64,000 nt of DNA from assembly GCF_963677155.1 (NCBI RefSeq), contig NZ_OY781884.1, positions 2,434,134 to 2,498,133 on the forward strand. Reading direction: 5' to 3'. The position numbers were made by a program, and so were the translations under genes. The notes under the pieces were generated by a model. That model was not told the DNA's origin, did no database searches, and saw only the letters and a program-made list of their open reading frames with translations. Source of the stretch: an uncultured Draconibacterium sp. GTDB taxonomy: Bacteria; Bacteroidota; Bacteroidia; Bacteroidales; Prolixibacteraceae. Positions 26,695 through 35,957 of this stretch are shown here, piece by piece; positions within the stretch are counted from its first letter, which is position 1; each line of letters opens with the position of its first letter.

Positions 26695-28464
26695 ATGTCT
26701 ATTATAATAACACATTCCGATAAAGGACAAGCACTTGCAGAGAAACTCCTGAAGAGCGGCTTCGGAGCAAAAATCGCCCGTTCGCCTAAAAATTATGAAG
26801 TTATTTGGAGCGAAAACGAAGCACTGATTTTCATTGGAGCACTGGGTATTTGCGTACGTGAAATTGCACCTTTTTTGAAAGATAAAAAGACCGATCCGGC
26901 AGTGATAAATATCGATGCCAACGGACAATTTGTGCAGCCTGTGGTTTCGGGGCATATTGGAGGAGCAAATCAACTGGCTACCGATATTGCAAATCTGTTG
27001 GGAGCAACGCCTGTTGTTACAACGGTTAGCGATACTTTGGGGCTTTGGGCTTTGGATGTGCTTCCGAGAAAATACAATTGGGAGCTTGAATGTGGCGACA
27101 AACTCACCCATTTAATGGCAATGTTTATAAATGGCAAAAAAACAGCCCTTTTGTTGGAAGTACGCGATAAAGGAACGCTGGCCTTGGAAACAGAAGCTCC
27201 TTCACATGTTGATGTGTATTTTAAGGCTGAAGACATTAAAGTTGAAGATTATTCAGTTGTGTTGGCTGTTACACCATTCATTTATGATTTTGGAAACAAA
27301 GCCATTTTCTACCGACCAAAAGTTCTGCAATTAGGTTTAGGCTGTCAGCGCGACTTATCTTTTGCCGAATTTGAAAAAGAGTTGATTGCTGAACTGCAAG
27401 AAAAAGGTATTTCAACTGCTTCGATTAAAAGCCTGGGTACGGTAGCTTTAAAAGCAAATGAAAAGGCTTTTCTGGAGTTAGCGAAAAAATGGGATGTGGA
27501 ACTACATACTTTCGATGGAGAAACACTTTCGAAACAGAATATTCCCAATCCTTCAGAAAAAGTAAGTGAGATAACCGGAAGTTTTGGTGTTGCCGAAGCT
27601 GCTGCCATGCAGCTTTCAGCAAATAATCTGTTGATTGAAAAGACAAAAGCAAAAGCTGGCGATAAGCATTTTACTTATGCGGTAGCAATAAACCGCGAAA
27701 ACGAACGTAAGGGGTTTGTGGAATTTGTGGGGGCGGGTCCTGGCGACCCAGAGCTGGTATCGGTAAAGGGAAAACGCTTTTTGCAGATAGCGGATATGAT
27801 TTTGTATGCCGGAAGCCTGGTGCCCAAAGAACTGACCCATTATGCCAAGCCGGGCTGTGTGGTAAAAAGTTCGGCCGGTATGGATCTAAGTACACAAATT
27901 GAAAGTATGCAGCCTTTTTACGAACGCGGCCTGTTTGTGGTGCGTTTGCACACCGGCGATCCTTGTATTTACGGAGCCATACAAGAGCAAATGGCAGTAA
28001 TGGATGAATTGGGTTGGAGTTACCATATTACGCCGGGTATTTCATCGTTTCAGGCAGCAGCAGCGGCTTTAAAATCACAGTTTACCATTCCCGAAGAAGT
28101 GCAAACCATTATTCTTTCCCGTAGTGAAGGACGAACACCTATGCCCGAACGCGAACAATTGCATAAGCTGGCAAAATCGCAAAGTACCATGTGTCTGTTT
28201 TTAAGTGCTTCGCTTGCCGAAAAGGTTCAGGAAGATTTGTTGGTGCATTATCCACCGGAGACACCTGTGGCGGCGTGCTATAAACTTACCTGGAAAGATG
28301 AGAAAATATACCGTTGCCAGTTAGCCGATTTGGCAAAAACGGTAAGTGAAAATAAGCTAAAGATGACCACTATGATTGTGGTTGGAAAAGCCATTGATAA
28401 CCGCTCGGGAGTATCGAAATTGTATGACAAAAATTTTACACACGCTTTCCGCAAGGGGAAATAA
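26695..28464 (+). CDS. cbiGF: Fusion: cobalt-precorrin-5A hydrolase (CbiG) + C11-methyltransferase (CbiF/CobM)
   Basis: A 589-residue fusion. Residues 1 to about 325 are CbiG, which opens the delta-lactone and releases acetaldehyde (FIGALGICVREIAPFL, PVVSGHIGGANQLA, LGLGCQRDLSF, SFGVAEAAAM). From about residue 340 comes the CbiF methylase (VEFVGAGPGDPELVSVKG, LHTGDPCIYGAIQEQM, ITPGISSFQAAAAAL, SRSEGRTPMPE). CbiF produces the CbiG substrate, so these two activities are consecutive and the fusion makes metabolic sense. CbiG is specific to the anaerobic route, which supports cobalt-early synthesis. Confidence 0.95.
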   Translation: MSIIITHSDKGQALAEKLLKSGFGAKIARSPKNYEVIWSENEALIFIGALGICVREIAPFLKDKKTDPAVINIDANGQFVQPVVSGHIGGANQLATDIANLLGATPVVTTVSDTLGLWALDVLPRKYNWELECGDKLTHLMAMFINGKKTALLLEVRDKGTLALETEAPSHVDVYFKAEDIKVEDYSVVLAVTPFIYDFGNKAIFYRPKVLQLGLGCQRDLSFAEFEKELIAELQEKGISTASIKSLGTVALKANEKAFLELAKKWDVELHTFDGETLSKQNIPNPSEKVSEITGSFGVAEAAAMQLSANNLLIEKTKAKAGDKHFTYAVAINRENERKGFVEFVGAGPGDPELVSVKGKRFLQIADMILYAGSLVPKELTHYAKPGCVVKSSAGMDLSTQIESMQPFYERGLFVVRLHTGDPCIYGAIQEQMAVMDELGWSYHITPGISSFQAAAAALKSQFTIPEEVQTIILSRSEGRTPMPEREQLHKLAKSQSTMCLFLSASLAEKVQEDLLVHYPPETPVAACYKLTWKDEKIYRCQLADLAKTVSENKLKMTTMIVVGKAIDNRSGVSKLYDKNFTHAFRKGK

Positions 28465-28472
28465 ATAAAAAG

Positions 28473-30311
28473 ATGATCTTAATTTTCGGAGGTACCACAG
28501 AAGGAAAAAAGGTTGCAGAGCTGTTCGATATTATCGGACAAGAATATTTCTATTCCACCAAAACCGATGCCCATAAAAACATAAAAGGGAAGCGCCTTTA
28601 TGGTGGAATGGATGCAGATGAAATGTATTCTTTCTGTTCTGAAAATAGTATCCGTTTGATTGTTGATGCTGCACACCCGTTTGCTGTAAATTTGCATGCA
28701 AATATTTTCCATGTTTCTTCAGAACTACAAATTGAGGTGATTCGTTATGAACGTAAATTTCCAGAAAGACAAAGCAATAATTTGTTGCACTATTTCGATT
28801 CTTATGAAGATCTGACAAATGCACTTCTGCAACAGAACCATAAAACGATTCTGGCATTAACAGGGGTGCAAACAATAGCGAAATTTAAAGCTATTTGGGA
28901 GATCAGAAATTGCTATTTCAGGATATTGGATACTGAATTGAGCAAAGAAAAAGCAATGCAAACAGGCATTCCTGAAAAATACGTGATTTCGATGCAACCC
29001 GAAGCCAATGCCAAAGAATTGGTGAGACTTGCCCGGGATTTGAATGCCGAAGTATTACTAAGCAAAGAAAGCGGAGAATCGGGTTTTTTCGATACCAAGG
29101 TTGAAGTAGCAAAACAATTGAATATTCCGCTGTGGATAGTAAAACGACCGGTTTTGCCCAACTTTAAAAATGTTGCCAATAATCCAAAAATATTTTTGCA
29201 ACTCTTTTACCGGAAAAAGAGAACCATATTAAAAACTGAAGGTGAATTACAAAGTGGTTTTACTACAGGAACCTGCGTTACCGCTGCTGCTAAAGCCTGC
29301 TTTCTGGCTTTAACTGAGAAGGAATTTCCAAGTTGGGTGGAGGTGGAGTTGCCCGGAGGAGAGAATACACGATTTGCAATTTTTCCTGAAGATTTGGGAG
29401 ATGAATCAGCCTCTTGTGTGGTGATAAAAGATGCCGGTGATGATCCCGATGTCACTCATGCAAAAGAAATTGGCTGCGAACTTTCCTTTTCTGAACAACA
29501 AGGAATTTGTTTCTTGAAAGGCAAAGGTATTGGCGAAGTAACTCTGCCGGGGTTACAAGTTGCTGTAGGTAAACCTGCCATTAATCCAGTTCCACAAAAA
29601 ATGGTTTCGGATATGCTGACACAAATGGCTGATAAGTATGAATTGGAGTGTGGCTTTAATGTGAAGCCTTTTGTGCCTGAGGGTGAAGAATTGGCTAAGC
29701 AAACTTTTAATCCGAGAATAGGCGTTGTTGGTGGCATTTCTATAATTGGTACGAGCGGAAAGGTCATGCCTTATTCTAATGAAGCATTTTTGGCAAGTAT
29801 AAAACAACAGGTTAAGGTTGCAAAAGAAAATGGCTGCGGGGAGATTGTTTTAACATCAGGCAAACGCAGTGAAAACCGGTTGAAAGAACAATTTCATAAT
29901 TTGCCATCGGTAGCATTTATACACTTTGGTAACCTTGTAGGCGATACCATTAAATTAGCGGTTGATGAAGGAATAGAGAAAATAAATCTTGCTATAATGT
30001 TTGGCAAAGCCGTTAAGCTGGCAGAGGGATATCTGGATACGCACAGCAAAAATGTTGTTTTTAATCCCGAGTTTCTTGCTGGTTTGGTGGAAGAAAGTGC
30101 TTATTCTACAAGCATTGTTCGTGAAGTAAAAGAAATGACATTGGCGAACGCTCTTATTGAAAGCATACCTTTTGGTGAAGAGGAACCAATTTATCAGGAG
30201 ATAGCTGAAAGGTGCTATCAAAACTGCTCTTTGCTACTCCCTGAAAACTGTAAGCTTACTTTTTTCCTATTGGTTGGAGATACAGGCGTAATAAAGAAAA
30301 ACAAACTTTAA
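28473..30311 (+). CDS. cbiJD: Fusion: precorrin-6A reductase (CbiJ/CobK) + C1-methyltransferase (CbiD)
   Basis: A 612-residue fusion and the last gene of the operon. The N-terminal CbiJ domain (about residues 1-250; ILIFGGTTEGKKVAELF, DAAHPFAVNLHAN, LSKESGESGFFDTK) reduces the ring. The C-terminal CbiD domain (from about residue 258; SGFTTGTCVTAAAKA, VIKDAGDDPDVTHAKEI, GGISIIGTSGKVMPYS) methylates C-1. CbiD acts just before CbiJ, so the fusion joins consecutive steps. CbiD again marks the anaerobic pathway. The gene is followed by a weak hairpin and a convergent GH43 gene. Confidence 0.95.
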   Translation: MILIFGGTTEGKKVAELFDIIGQEYFYSTKTDAHKNIKGKRLYGGMDADEMYSFCSENSIRLIVDAAHPFAVNLHANIFHVSSELQIEVIRYERKFPERQSNNLLHYFDSYEDLTNALLQQNHKTILALTGVQTIAKFKAIWEIRNCYFRILDTELSKEKAMQTGIPEKYVISMQPEANAKELVRLARDLNAEVLLSKESGESGFFDTKVEVAKQLNIPLWIVKRPVLPNFKNVANNPKIFLQLFYRKKRTILKTEGELQSGFTTGTCVTAAAKACFLALTEKEFPSWVEVELPGGENTRFAIFPEDLGDESASCVVIKDAGDDPDVTHAKEIGCELSFSEQQGICFLKGKGIGEVTLPGLQVAVGKPAINPVPQKMVSDMLTQMADKYELECGFNVKPFVPEGEELAKQTFNPRIGVVGGISIIGTSGKVMPYSNEAFLASIKQQVKVAKENGCGEIVLTSGKRSENRLKEQFHNLPSVAFIHFGNLVGDTIKLAVDEGIEKINLAIMFGKAVKLAEGYLDTHSKNVVFNPEFLAGLVEESAYSTSIVREVKEMTLANALIESIPFGEEEPIYQEIAERCYQNCSLLLPENCKLTFFLLVGDTGVIKKNKL

Positions 30312-30345
30312 CTCTTAAGTTGAAAAATAATAGACTAACTAAATG

Positions 30346-30372
30346 GCTGCCCCAAAATTTTGAAGCAGCTTT
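30346..30372 (+). terminator. Weak hairpin at the end of the cobalamin operon
   Basis: GCTGC (30346-30350) can pair with GCAGC (30365-30369), with CAAAATTTTG as an extra inner palindrome and TTTT after. The stem is short, so this is only a possible terminator between two convergent operons. Confidence 0.35.
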
Positions 30373-30394
30373 TCTCTATCAAATTAGAATTGTA

Positions 30395-32011
30395 TTAATT
30401 TTTCAGGTATTCAATCCAGTCGAAATCGGCGTTGGTTTCAGATGCTTTGCCATTCCCGGTGGCATACAAACCAACATAAATACCGGTAAAGAAACCAACT
30501 GTTTCGGTGGCTAGGAACTTAGCATCGGCGGTTTCAACTGGGGTAAATTCATCGTTTCCTTGTGCAAACGAAAAGGTAAAAGTGGTTTTGTCGCCACTAA
30601 CCCGCAGGCTTACCGGACCCGGTTTTAGCGTGTATTCTTTTGATGTGTAAATGGTTTGTCCAAATTGTAATTTTACGGTAAGAATTCGGTCGTTTCCTTT
30701 TTTGCTAACTAGTATATCGAAGTGCGAACCATTGTTTAGCAAAACCAATCCGGCCTCTTCATTCTCATTTTTTGGATCGAACTCAAGTTGAGTAGTAGCT
30801 GTAAAATAGTGGTCTTTTAACCGGCGGCCTACAAAAGTTGACGGTTTGTTGGTACTAATGGTTTCTGCAGCTCCTTTTAAGCGCAAAAAGCCTTTTCTTT
30901 CGGTAAGAGAGAAGTTATTTACTACCGGAGCCTGAACATAGTTCCAGTCTAAACCCAATTTGTCGTTATCAAACTCAACTTTCGATGGCGATTTGGCCAC
31001 CGGTTTTAATGGCAGGGTGGGGCAGGTCATATCAATGTCAACCGTTCCGTTCCCGTTTACCACAGGCCAGCCGTGTTTTGGCCATGTAACCGGGGCAAGG
31101 CAGGTTTCGCGACCCAGAATGTGATGTGTTTTATCCGAAATATTGCGATAACCGTGGAAAACAATCCACCACGAATTGTCGTGCGCCTGGATAATATCGG
31201 CATGGCCAATTCCCTGAATAGGTTTACTCTGGCCGGCAGCATTACATTGTGTTAAAATCGGGTTGGCCGGATTATCGGTGTACGGCCCCCAAATGCTGTT
31301 ACTGCGGGCAATGGTTTCGGAGTGTGCTTCCTCGGTTCCGCCTTCAGCGGCCATTAGGTAATACCATCCGTCTTTTTTGTAAATATGTGGCCCTTCGGCA
31401 TATCGGCCGCCGGTACCGTTCCATACTTTTTTGCCTTCTGAAAGTTTGCCGGTTTTTAAGTTAACTTCATACAAAAGAAAAGGCGAACTGATGATATAGG
31501 CCTTTCCATCTTCGTCCCAAAACAGATCGGGATCGATTCCGGGAACATCTACCCAAATTGGATCGGACCACGGACCTGCCGGGTTCGTTGCACTCACAAA
31601 AAAGTTTCCTCCTCCGCCAACGTTGGTGGTAATCATATAAAATGTTCCGTCGTGGTAACGCAGCGTGGCGGCAAAAATATTTAGCCTGTTCGGAATTTGT
31701 TCTTTCCGGTGAATACAATGACCGATCTGTTCCCAGTTTACCAGATCCTTACTATGAAAAACCGGAACTCCGGGAAAGTATTCAAAAGTACTTGTGATAA
31801 GGTAGTAATCGTCGCCAACACGGCAAACACTCGGATCGGAATAGAACCCCGGAATAATGGGATTATTGTAGGTTACTATTGCATTTGGCTCGGGAGCTTT
31901 TGCAAACGGATTTGGTGCATTTTGTGCAAACAGGTTATTACTCATACAAAGTGCGATTAGCAGGATGAAAGCCGTTAATCCTGTAACTGGGCGCGATTCA
32001 TAGCTGTTCAT
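30395..32011 (-). CDS. GH43 beta-xylosidase/alpha-L-arabinofuranosidase with C-terminal beta-sandwich
   Basis: A 538-residue exported GH43 enzyme (signal peptide ending LFAQ; no lipobox cysteine at the cleavage site). The five-bladed propeller motifs are intact: general base D59 (PGFYSDPSV) and acid E206 (AEGPHIYKK). From about residue 340 a beta-sandwich of the XynB C-terminal type follows (FVGRRLKDHYFTATTQLEFDPKNENEEAGL). It removes xylose or arabinose from oligosaccharides, probably in the periplasm. A terminator upstream (32190-32214) separates it from the rest of the arabinan locus, so it probably has its own promoter in the 227-base gap, which I could not identify clearly. Confidence 0.9.
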   Translation of the reverse strand: MNSYESRPVTGLTAFILLIALCMSNNLFAQNAPNPFAKAPEPNAIVTYNNPIIPGFYSDPSVCRVGDDYYLITSTFEYFPGVPVFHSKDLVNWEQIGHCIHRKEQIPNRLNIFAATLRYHDGTFYMITTNVGGGGNFFVSATNPAGPWSDPIWVDVPGIDPDLFWDEDGKAYIISSPFLLYEVNLKTGKLSEGKKVWNGTGGRYAEGPHIYKKDGWYYLMAAEGGTEEAHSETIARSNSIWGPYTDNPANPILTQCNAAGQSKPIQGIGHADIIQAHDNSWWIVFHGYRNISDKTHHILGRETCLAPVTWPKHGWPVVNGNGTVDIDMTCPTLPLKPVAKSPSKVEFDNDKLGLDWNYVQAPVVNNFSLTERKGFLRLKGAAETISTNKPSTFVGRRLKDHYFTATTQLEFDPKNENEEAGLVLLNNGSHFDILVSKKGNDRILTVKLQFGQTIYTSKEYTLKPGPVSLRVSGDKTTFTFSFAQGNDEFTPVETADAKFLATETVGFFTGIYVGLYATGNGKASETNADFDWIEYLKN

Positions 32012-32189
32012 AGTCGTAATTGATTTTAGTTGGTTGTAATATCTTATTAGATAAACTATCTAGCCTAATTTATAATAATTAAACTTGATATGCGAAATTA
32101 ATTCATATTGTATAAGGTACAAAATAAAATTGTAGTGTTTTGGGTAGTTAAAAGACAACTAAAACTAATCACATTCTTCCGGGTATAAA

Positions 32190-32214
32190 AAAAGGAAGCA
32201 ATTTGCTTCCTTTT
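32190..32214 (-). terminator. Terminator of the arabinan operon
   Basis: AAAAGGAAGCAA (32190-32201) pairs with TTGCTTCCTTTT (32203-32214), followed on the minus strand by TTTTAT. It lies 25 bases past the GH51 stop. Confidence 0.8.
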
Positions 32215-32238
32215 CTATTTTTGAAGTACGATAATTGT

Positions 32239-33771
32239 TTATTGTAATTGTACCAAAACAACTGATTTTGAAGGAAGCTCAACAGTAAGCTTACCGTTTT
32301 TGGGTTTGGCAACATCAAAGTCTTTTAAAGTTACTGTTTCCTTTTTACCAAAATCGTTATAGTTATTCATTTTATCCGAAGTGATGATCTGTCCGTTTGC
32401 CGAAACAAAATTATCTCCGGTTACTTCTATCTCAACCGATTCGCTTTTGTTTGGATTTAGGTTACAAAGCGTAATTGAAACCACTCCATCTTTTGTTGAA
32501 GCTGAAGCGTGAACCGCCGGTACTGATTTTCCGTCGAATTCGTATTGTTCGGTTTTCAGGTTTGCCGGAATCAATGTTGCATCCTGGTGAACGCTGTACA
32601 TTTTAAATACATAGTAAGTTGGTGTAAGCACCATTTCGTCGTCTTTGGTAAGAATAACCGATTGCAAAACGTTAACCGTTTGTGCAATGTTACTCATCTT
32701 AACACGGTCGGCATGGTTATTAAAAATATTCAGGTTGATACCTGCTACCAATGCATCGCGCAATGTGTTTTGCTGATACAGGAATCCGGGATTTGTACCT
32801 TCTTCAACATTAAACCAGTCGCCCCACTCGTCAACGATTAAACCAACGCGTTTGGCCGGATCGTATTTATCCATAATGGTTGAATGGCGGTTTACCAGGG
32901 TTTCCATATTTAGCGTGTTGTTCAGTACCGAAATCCACTCTTTCTCGCCAAAATCGGTAGCATGTCCTTTATCTTCCCATGCATTGGTGAAAGTATAAGC
33001 GTGCAACGAAACTCCCTGAACCAGTTGAGGATGACGCATTGTTTTTTGCATTACCACTTCCATCCAGTTGTAATCGGCAACATTAGGTCCTCCGGCAATT
33101 TTATATCTTGCACCACCACAGTAGCTGGCAAAACGATTGTATAAATCAGAATAATATTCTGGAGTCATGTTTCCTCCACATCCCCAGTTTTCGTTACCAA
33201 TTCCCCAGTATTTTACATCCCAGGGCTCTTCGCGGCCGTTCTTTTTACGCAGGTCGGTCATTGGGCTAACATTCGATGAGGTAACGTATTCTACCCACTC
33301 CGAAGCTTCCCGAACGGTTCCCGATCCCACGTTAAGGTTGATGTATGGTTCGGCACCAATAATATCGCAAAAATCGAGGAATTCGTGTGTTCCAAAGCTG
33401 TTGTCTTCAGTAACTCCACCCCAGTGAATATTTACCATTGAAGGACGTTCCTCTTTCGGGCCAATTCCGTCTTTCCAATGATAGGTATCTCCAAAACATC
33501 CTCCAGGCCAGCGTAGTACCGGAATATCCATTTCCTGAAGCGCAACAATTACATCGTCGCGGAAACCACGTGTATTCGATATGTCGGAATTTTCGCCCAC
33601 ATAGATACCTCCGTAAATACAGCGACCAAGGTGCTCGGCAAAGTGTCCGTATATTTCTTTGTTGATTTTTGTTTCTGCCTGATCGGTGTGCAGAGTGAGT
33701 GTACTTTGTGCAAAAGATACCGAAACTGCCAGTAGTAGAAAAGCAGAGAAGGTGAGTTTTAATTTTAACAT
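32239..33771 (-). CDS. GH51 alpha-L-arabinofuranosidase
   Basis: A 510-residue exported enzyme (signal peptide ending VSFAQ) that removes terminal alpha-L-arabinofuranose from arabinan or arabino-oligosaccharides. The (beta/alpha)8 barrel has acid/base E194 ([12 protein letters not shown]) and nucleophile E315 (IVDEWGDWF). [18 protein letters not shown] and [13 protein letters not shown] are typical GH51 segments. A C-terminal beta-sandwich completes the family length. A 197-base gap with a 9-bp inverted repeat separates it from the upstream GH43 gene, so it may also have its own promoter. Confidence 0.95.
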   Translation of the reverse strand: MLKLKLTFSAFLLLAVSVSFAQSTLTLHTDQAETKINKEIYGHFAEHLGRCIYGGIYVGENSDISNTRGFRDDVIVALQEMDIPVLRWPGGCFGDTYHWKDGIGPKEERPSMVNIHWGGVTEDNSFGTHEFLDFCDIIGAEPYINLNVGSGTVREASEWVEYVTSSNVSPMTDLRKKNGREEPWDVKYWGIGNENWGCGGNMTPEYYSDLYNRFASYCGGARYKIAGGPNVADYNWMEVVMQKTMRHPQLVQGVSLHAYTFTNAWEDKGHATDFGEKEWISVLNNTLNMETLVNRHSTIMDKYDPAKRVGLIVDEWGDWFNVEEGTNPGFLYQQNTLRDALVAGINLNIFNNHADRVKMSNIAQTVNVLQSVILTKDDEMVLTPTYYVFKMYSVHQDATLIPANLKTEQYEFDGKSVPAVHASASTKDGVVSITLCNLNPNKSESVEIEVTGDNFVSANGQIITSDKMNNYNDFGKKETVTLKDFDVAKPKNGKLTVELPSKSVVLVQLQ

Positions 33772-33823
33772 GATTCAGCTATTTTTTGTATGTTTCTAAT
33801 ATAATTTTCAATCCAAAATGGTT

Positions 33824-33882
33824 GGGTAGAAACCCCAAAATGAAAGTACGAAATTAGTCTTTTTCGGTGAAGATTTCTACCC
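33824..33882. repeat. Inverted repeat upstream of the GH51 gene
   Basis: GGGTAGAAA (33824-33832) and TTTCTACCC (33874-33882) are perfect inverted copies about 41 bases apart, in the gap just upstream of the GH51 start on the minus strand. It could be an operator pair or a weak terminator for the upstream genes; neither has further support. Confidence 0.4.
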
Positions 33883-33968
33883 GCAAAGAATGATTTGCTG
33901 AAGTTTTGAAAAGTACTGAGTTGATAATATTTACGCGAACAATGCTATCACATGCTTTCGCCAAATTA

Positions 33969-34946
33969 TTATTTTGTTTGATCAACAACAGGCCATTTGT
34001 CTTTGTCCCAGGTTATTTCCCTAATTATCAACTTTTGCCGGGCATTGTCGTGAGCATCATAGCCGTGGCAAACCAAATAGTCTTGTCCGTTAAAAGTATA
34101 GGCCGCATTATGCCCGATAGCATACCAATTTTCGTTGCCTTCCAATACCAGCGAGCCACCACCGGCTAGCATCGGTTTTCCATTTTTATCAAAATAAGGG
34201 CCTTCAATATTTTTTGAGCGGCCGACCATAATTTTATAAGTGCTCTCGGCTCCGCGGCAACAATAATCAAACGATACAAAAAGGTAATAGTAACCATTCT
34301 TTTTAAAGATAAAGGGGGCTTCTATTGCTCCATCGCCTGCTTCGGTTTCGTCTATATCAAAACTTCGTTGCCGTTTGGCAATGGTGTGCCACTTTTCGGG
34401 TTGCGCAATGCTTTTCAGGTTGTCGTTTAATTTTACCAGTTTTAAACCATTCCAAAACGATCCGAATGACATCCAGGCCTGGCCATCATCATCAAAAGCA
34501 ATAGCCGGATCAATGGCATTCCAGTCATCTCTTCCCGGTACCGATTGAATAACTATTCCGTGGTCAACCCATTTGTAATCTGTGTCTTTGGGGTTGAGTG
34601 TACTGTTTGTTGCGACACCAATGCACGAGGTATTTTTACCAAATGCTGAAACGGAATAATATAAATAATACTGACCATTATGGTATACAATATCGGGAGC
34701 CCACATGTGTCCGGCAAAGTCGTCAAGTGTTTCCGAAACCCACAGTGGGGTTTTATCAAAAACGCGGCCTTCTTTTGTCCAGTTTTCCATATCTGGCGAC
34801 GACCAAATGGTTATTCCTAATCCAGTACAAAACAAATAGTAGTTATCGTTTTGTTTTGCTATAACCGGATCGTGAACAAAGATTTGCGAAAACACTTTTC
34901 CTGAAAAAAGGAGCAGAGTTATTATGATGAGAATTGATTGCTTCAT
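33969..34946 (-). CDS. GH43 arabinan endo-1,5-alpha-L-arabinanase
   Basis: A 325-residue exported enzyme (signal peptide ending KVFSQ). The single propeller domain has base D26 (IFVHDPVIA), pKa-modulating D146 (NAIDPAIAFDDDG) and acid E209 (GAIEAPFIFKKNGYYYLF). HMWAPDIVYHNGQYYLYYSVS and SFDYCCRGAESTYKI are typical of endo-arabinanases. It lacks the C-terminal lipocalin-like domain of the longer GH43 paralogue two genes upstream, and lacks a lipobox, so it may act in the periplasm on imported arabino-oligosaccharides. It is 9 bases from the next GH43 gene. Confidence 0.9.
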   Translation of the reverse strand: MKQSILIIITLLLFSGKVFSQIFVHDPVIAKQNDNYYLFCTGLGITIWSSPDMENWTKEGRVFDKTPLWVSETLDDFAGHMWAPDIVYHNGQYYLYYSVSAFGKNTSCIGVATNSTLNPKDTDYKWVDHGIVIQSVPGRDDWNAIDPAIAFDDDGQAWMSFGSFWNGLKLVKLNDNLKSIAQPEKWHTIAKRQRSFDIDETEAGDGAIEAPFIFKKNGYYYLFVSFDYCCRGAESTYKIMVGRSKNIEGPYFDKNGKPMLAGGGSLVLEGNENWYAIGHNAAYTFNGQDYLVCHGYDAHDNARQKLIIREITWDKDKWPVVDQTK

Positions 34947-34955
34947 TTCATTAAA

Positions 34956-35957
34956 TTATTGAATTCCTTCAGATGTCATAATTACCCGTTTCATTGTTCC
35001 ATCCGGGTTATAGTGCAATTTGTCGATACAAACCGAGCGGCGAAAACTTCCGCCGTTGGGTTGAATGCCACCGGTGTGATAAATAAAATACCATTGATTC
35101 TTAAATTCGATGATAGCCTGGTGGTTAGTGTTTGAATTACCAGCTAACTCGTTTAAAATACCTTTGTATTCCCACGGCCCTGTAATCGATTTACTCATGG
35201 CATAAGCTGTTTTTTCGGGAAATTGATAGGCGTATGACAGGTAGTACCAGTCGCCACGTTTATGAATCCATGGTGCTTCGGTAAAATTCGGCAGATCAAC
35301 AGTGTGAATTTCGCCGTCGAGTTCAATCATATTGTCTTTAAGTTTTGCCCAGTAACAGGCTGTATTTCCCCAATACAGGTATGCCTGGCCATCGTCATCA
35401 ATGTAAACTGTTGGATCAATATCGTCCCAGCTTATTTGAGTCTGTTCAGTGGTCATGTCGTTTGTAATTAATGCTTTTCCTAAAGCATCTTTAAACGGAC
35501 CTAAAGGACTATCGGCTACAGCTACTCCAATTGATTTTCCGGGAATACTTCCATGTTCAACGGTAACATACCAATAAAATTTTCCGTTGCGCTCTATTAC
35601 CTGAGCTGCCCATGCGTCGCCTTTTGCCCACTTGAAATCTGTAGTTTTAAGTGGAATCGGATGTTCTTTCCAGTTTACCATGTCGGTAGAGGAATATACC
35701 AACCATTCATTCATCCGGTAAAAGTTGAAATCATCAGGTGCTTCATCGTGGCCGGCATAAAGAAAAACGGTATCATTATGCACCAGTGCTGCCGGATCGG
35801 CAGTAAATTTATCCCTGATTACAGGGTTGTTTATTTTGAGTTTCTTTACGGAAGTATTGGTCGGAACTTGTGTTTTTTTATCCTTTTTTTCCGAAGAGCA
35901 ATTCCAAAGAACTGAAATCAAAACGCACACAGCCAATATGTTTGTTATTGATTTCAT
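34956..35957 (-). CDS. GH43 alpha-L-arabinofuranosidase-like lipoprotein
   Basis: A 333-residue single-domain GH43 enzyme with lipobox cysteine C20 (LWNC). Catalytic residues are in place: D54 (FTADPAALVHND), D181 (DDIDPTVYIDDDGQAYLYWG) and E227 (FTEAPWIHKRGDWYYLSYA). This pattern belongs to the GH43 branch with arabinofuranosidases acting on arabinan or arabinoxylan. The stop of the upstream gene overlaps its ATG by one base, so the two are likely translated together. Confidence 0.88.
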   Translation of the reverse strand: MKSITNILAVCVLISVLWNCSSEKKDKKTQVPTNTSVKKLKINNPVIRDKFTADPAALVHNDTVFLYAGHDEAPDDFNFYRMNEWLVYSSTDMVNWKEHPIPLKTTDFKWAKGDAWAAQVIERNGKFYWYVTVEHGSIPGKSIGVAVADSPLGPFKDALGKALITNDMTTEQTQISWDDIDPTVYIDDDGQAYLYWGNTACYWAKLKDNMIELDGEIHTVDLPNFTEAPWIHKRGDWYYLSYAYQFPEKTAYAMSKSITGPWEYKGILNELAGNSNTNHQAIIEFKNQWYFIYHTGGIQPNGGSFRRSVCIDKLHYNPDGTMKRVIMTSEGIQ

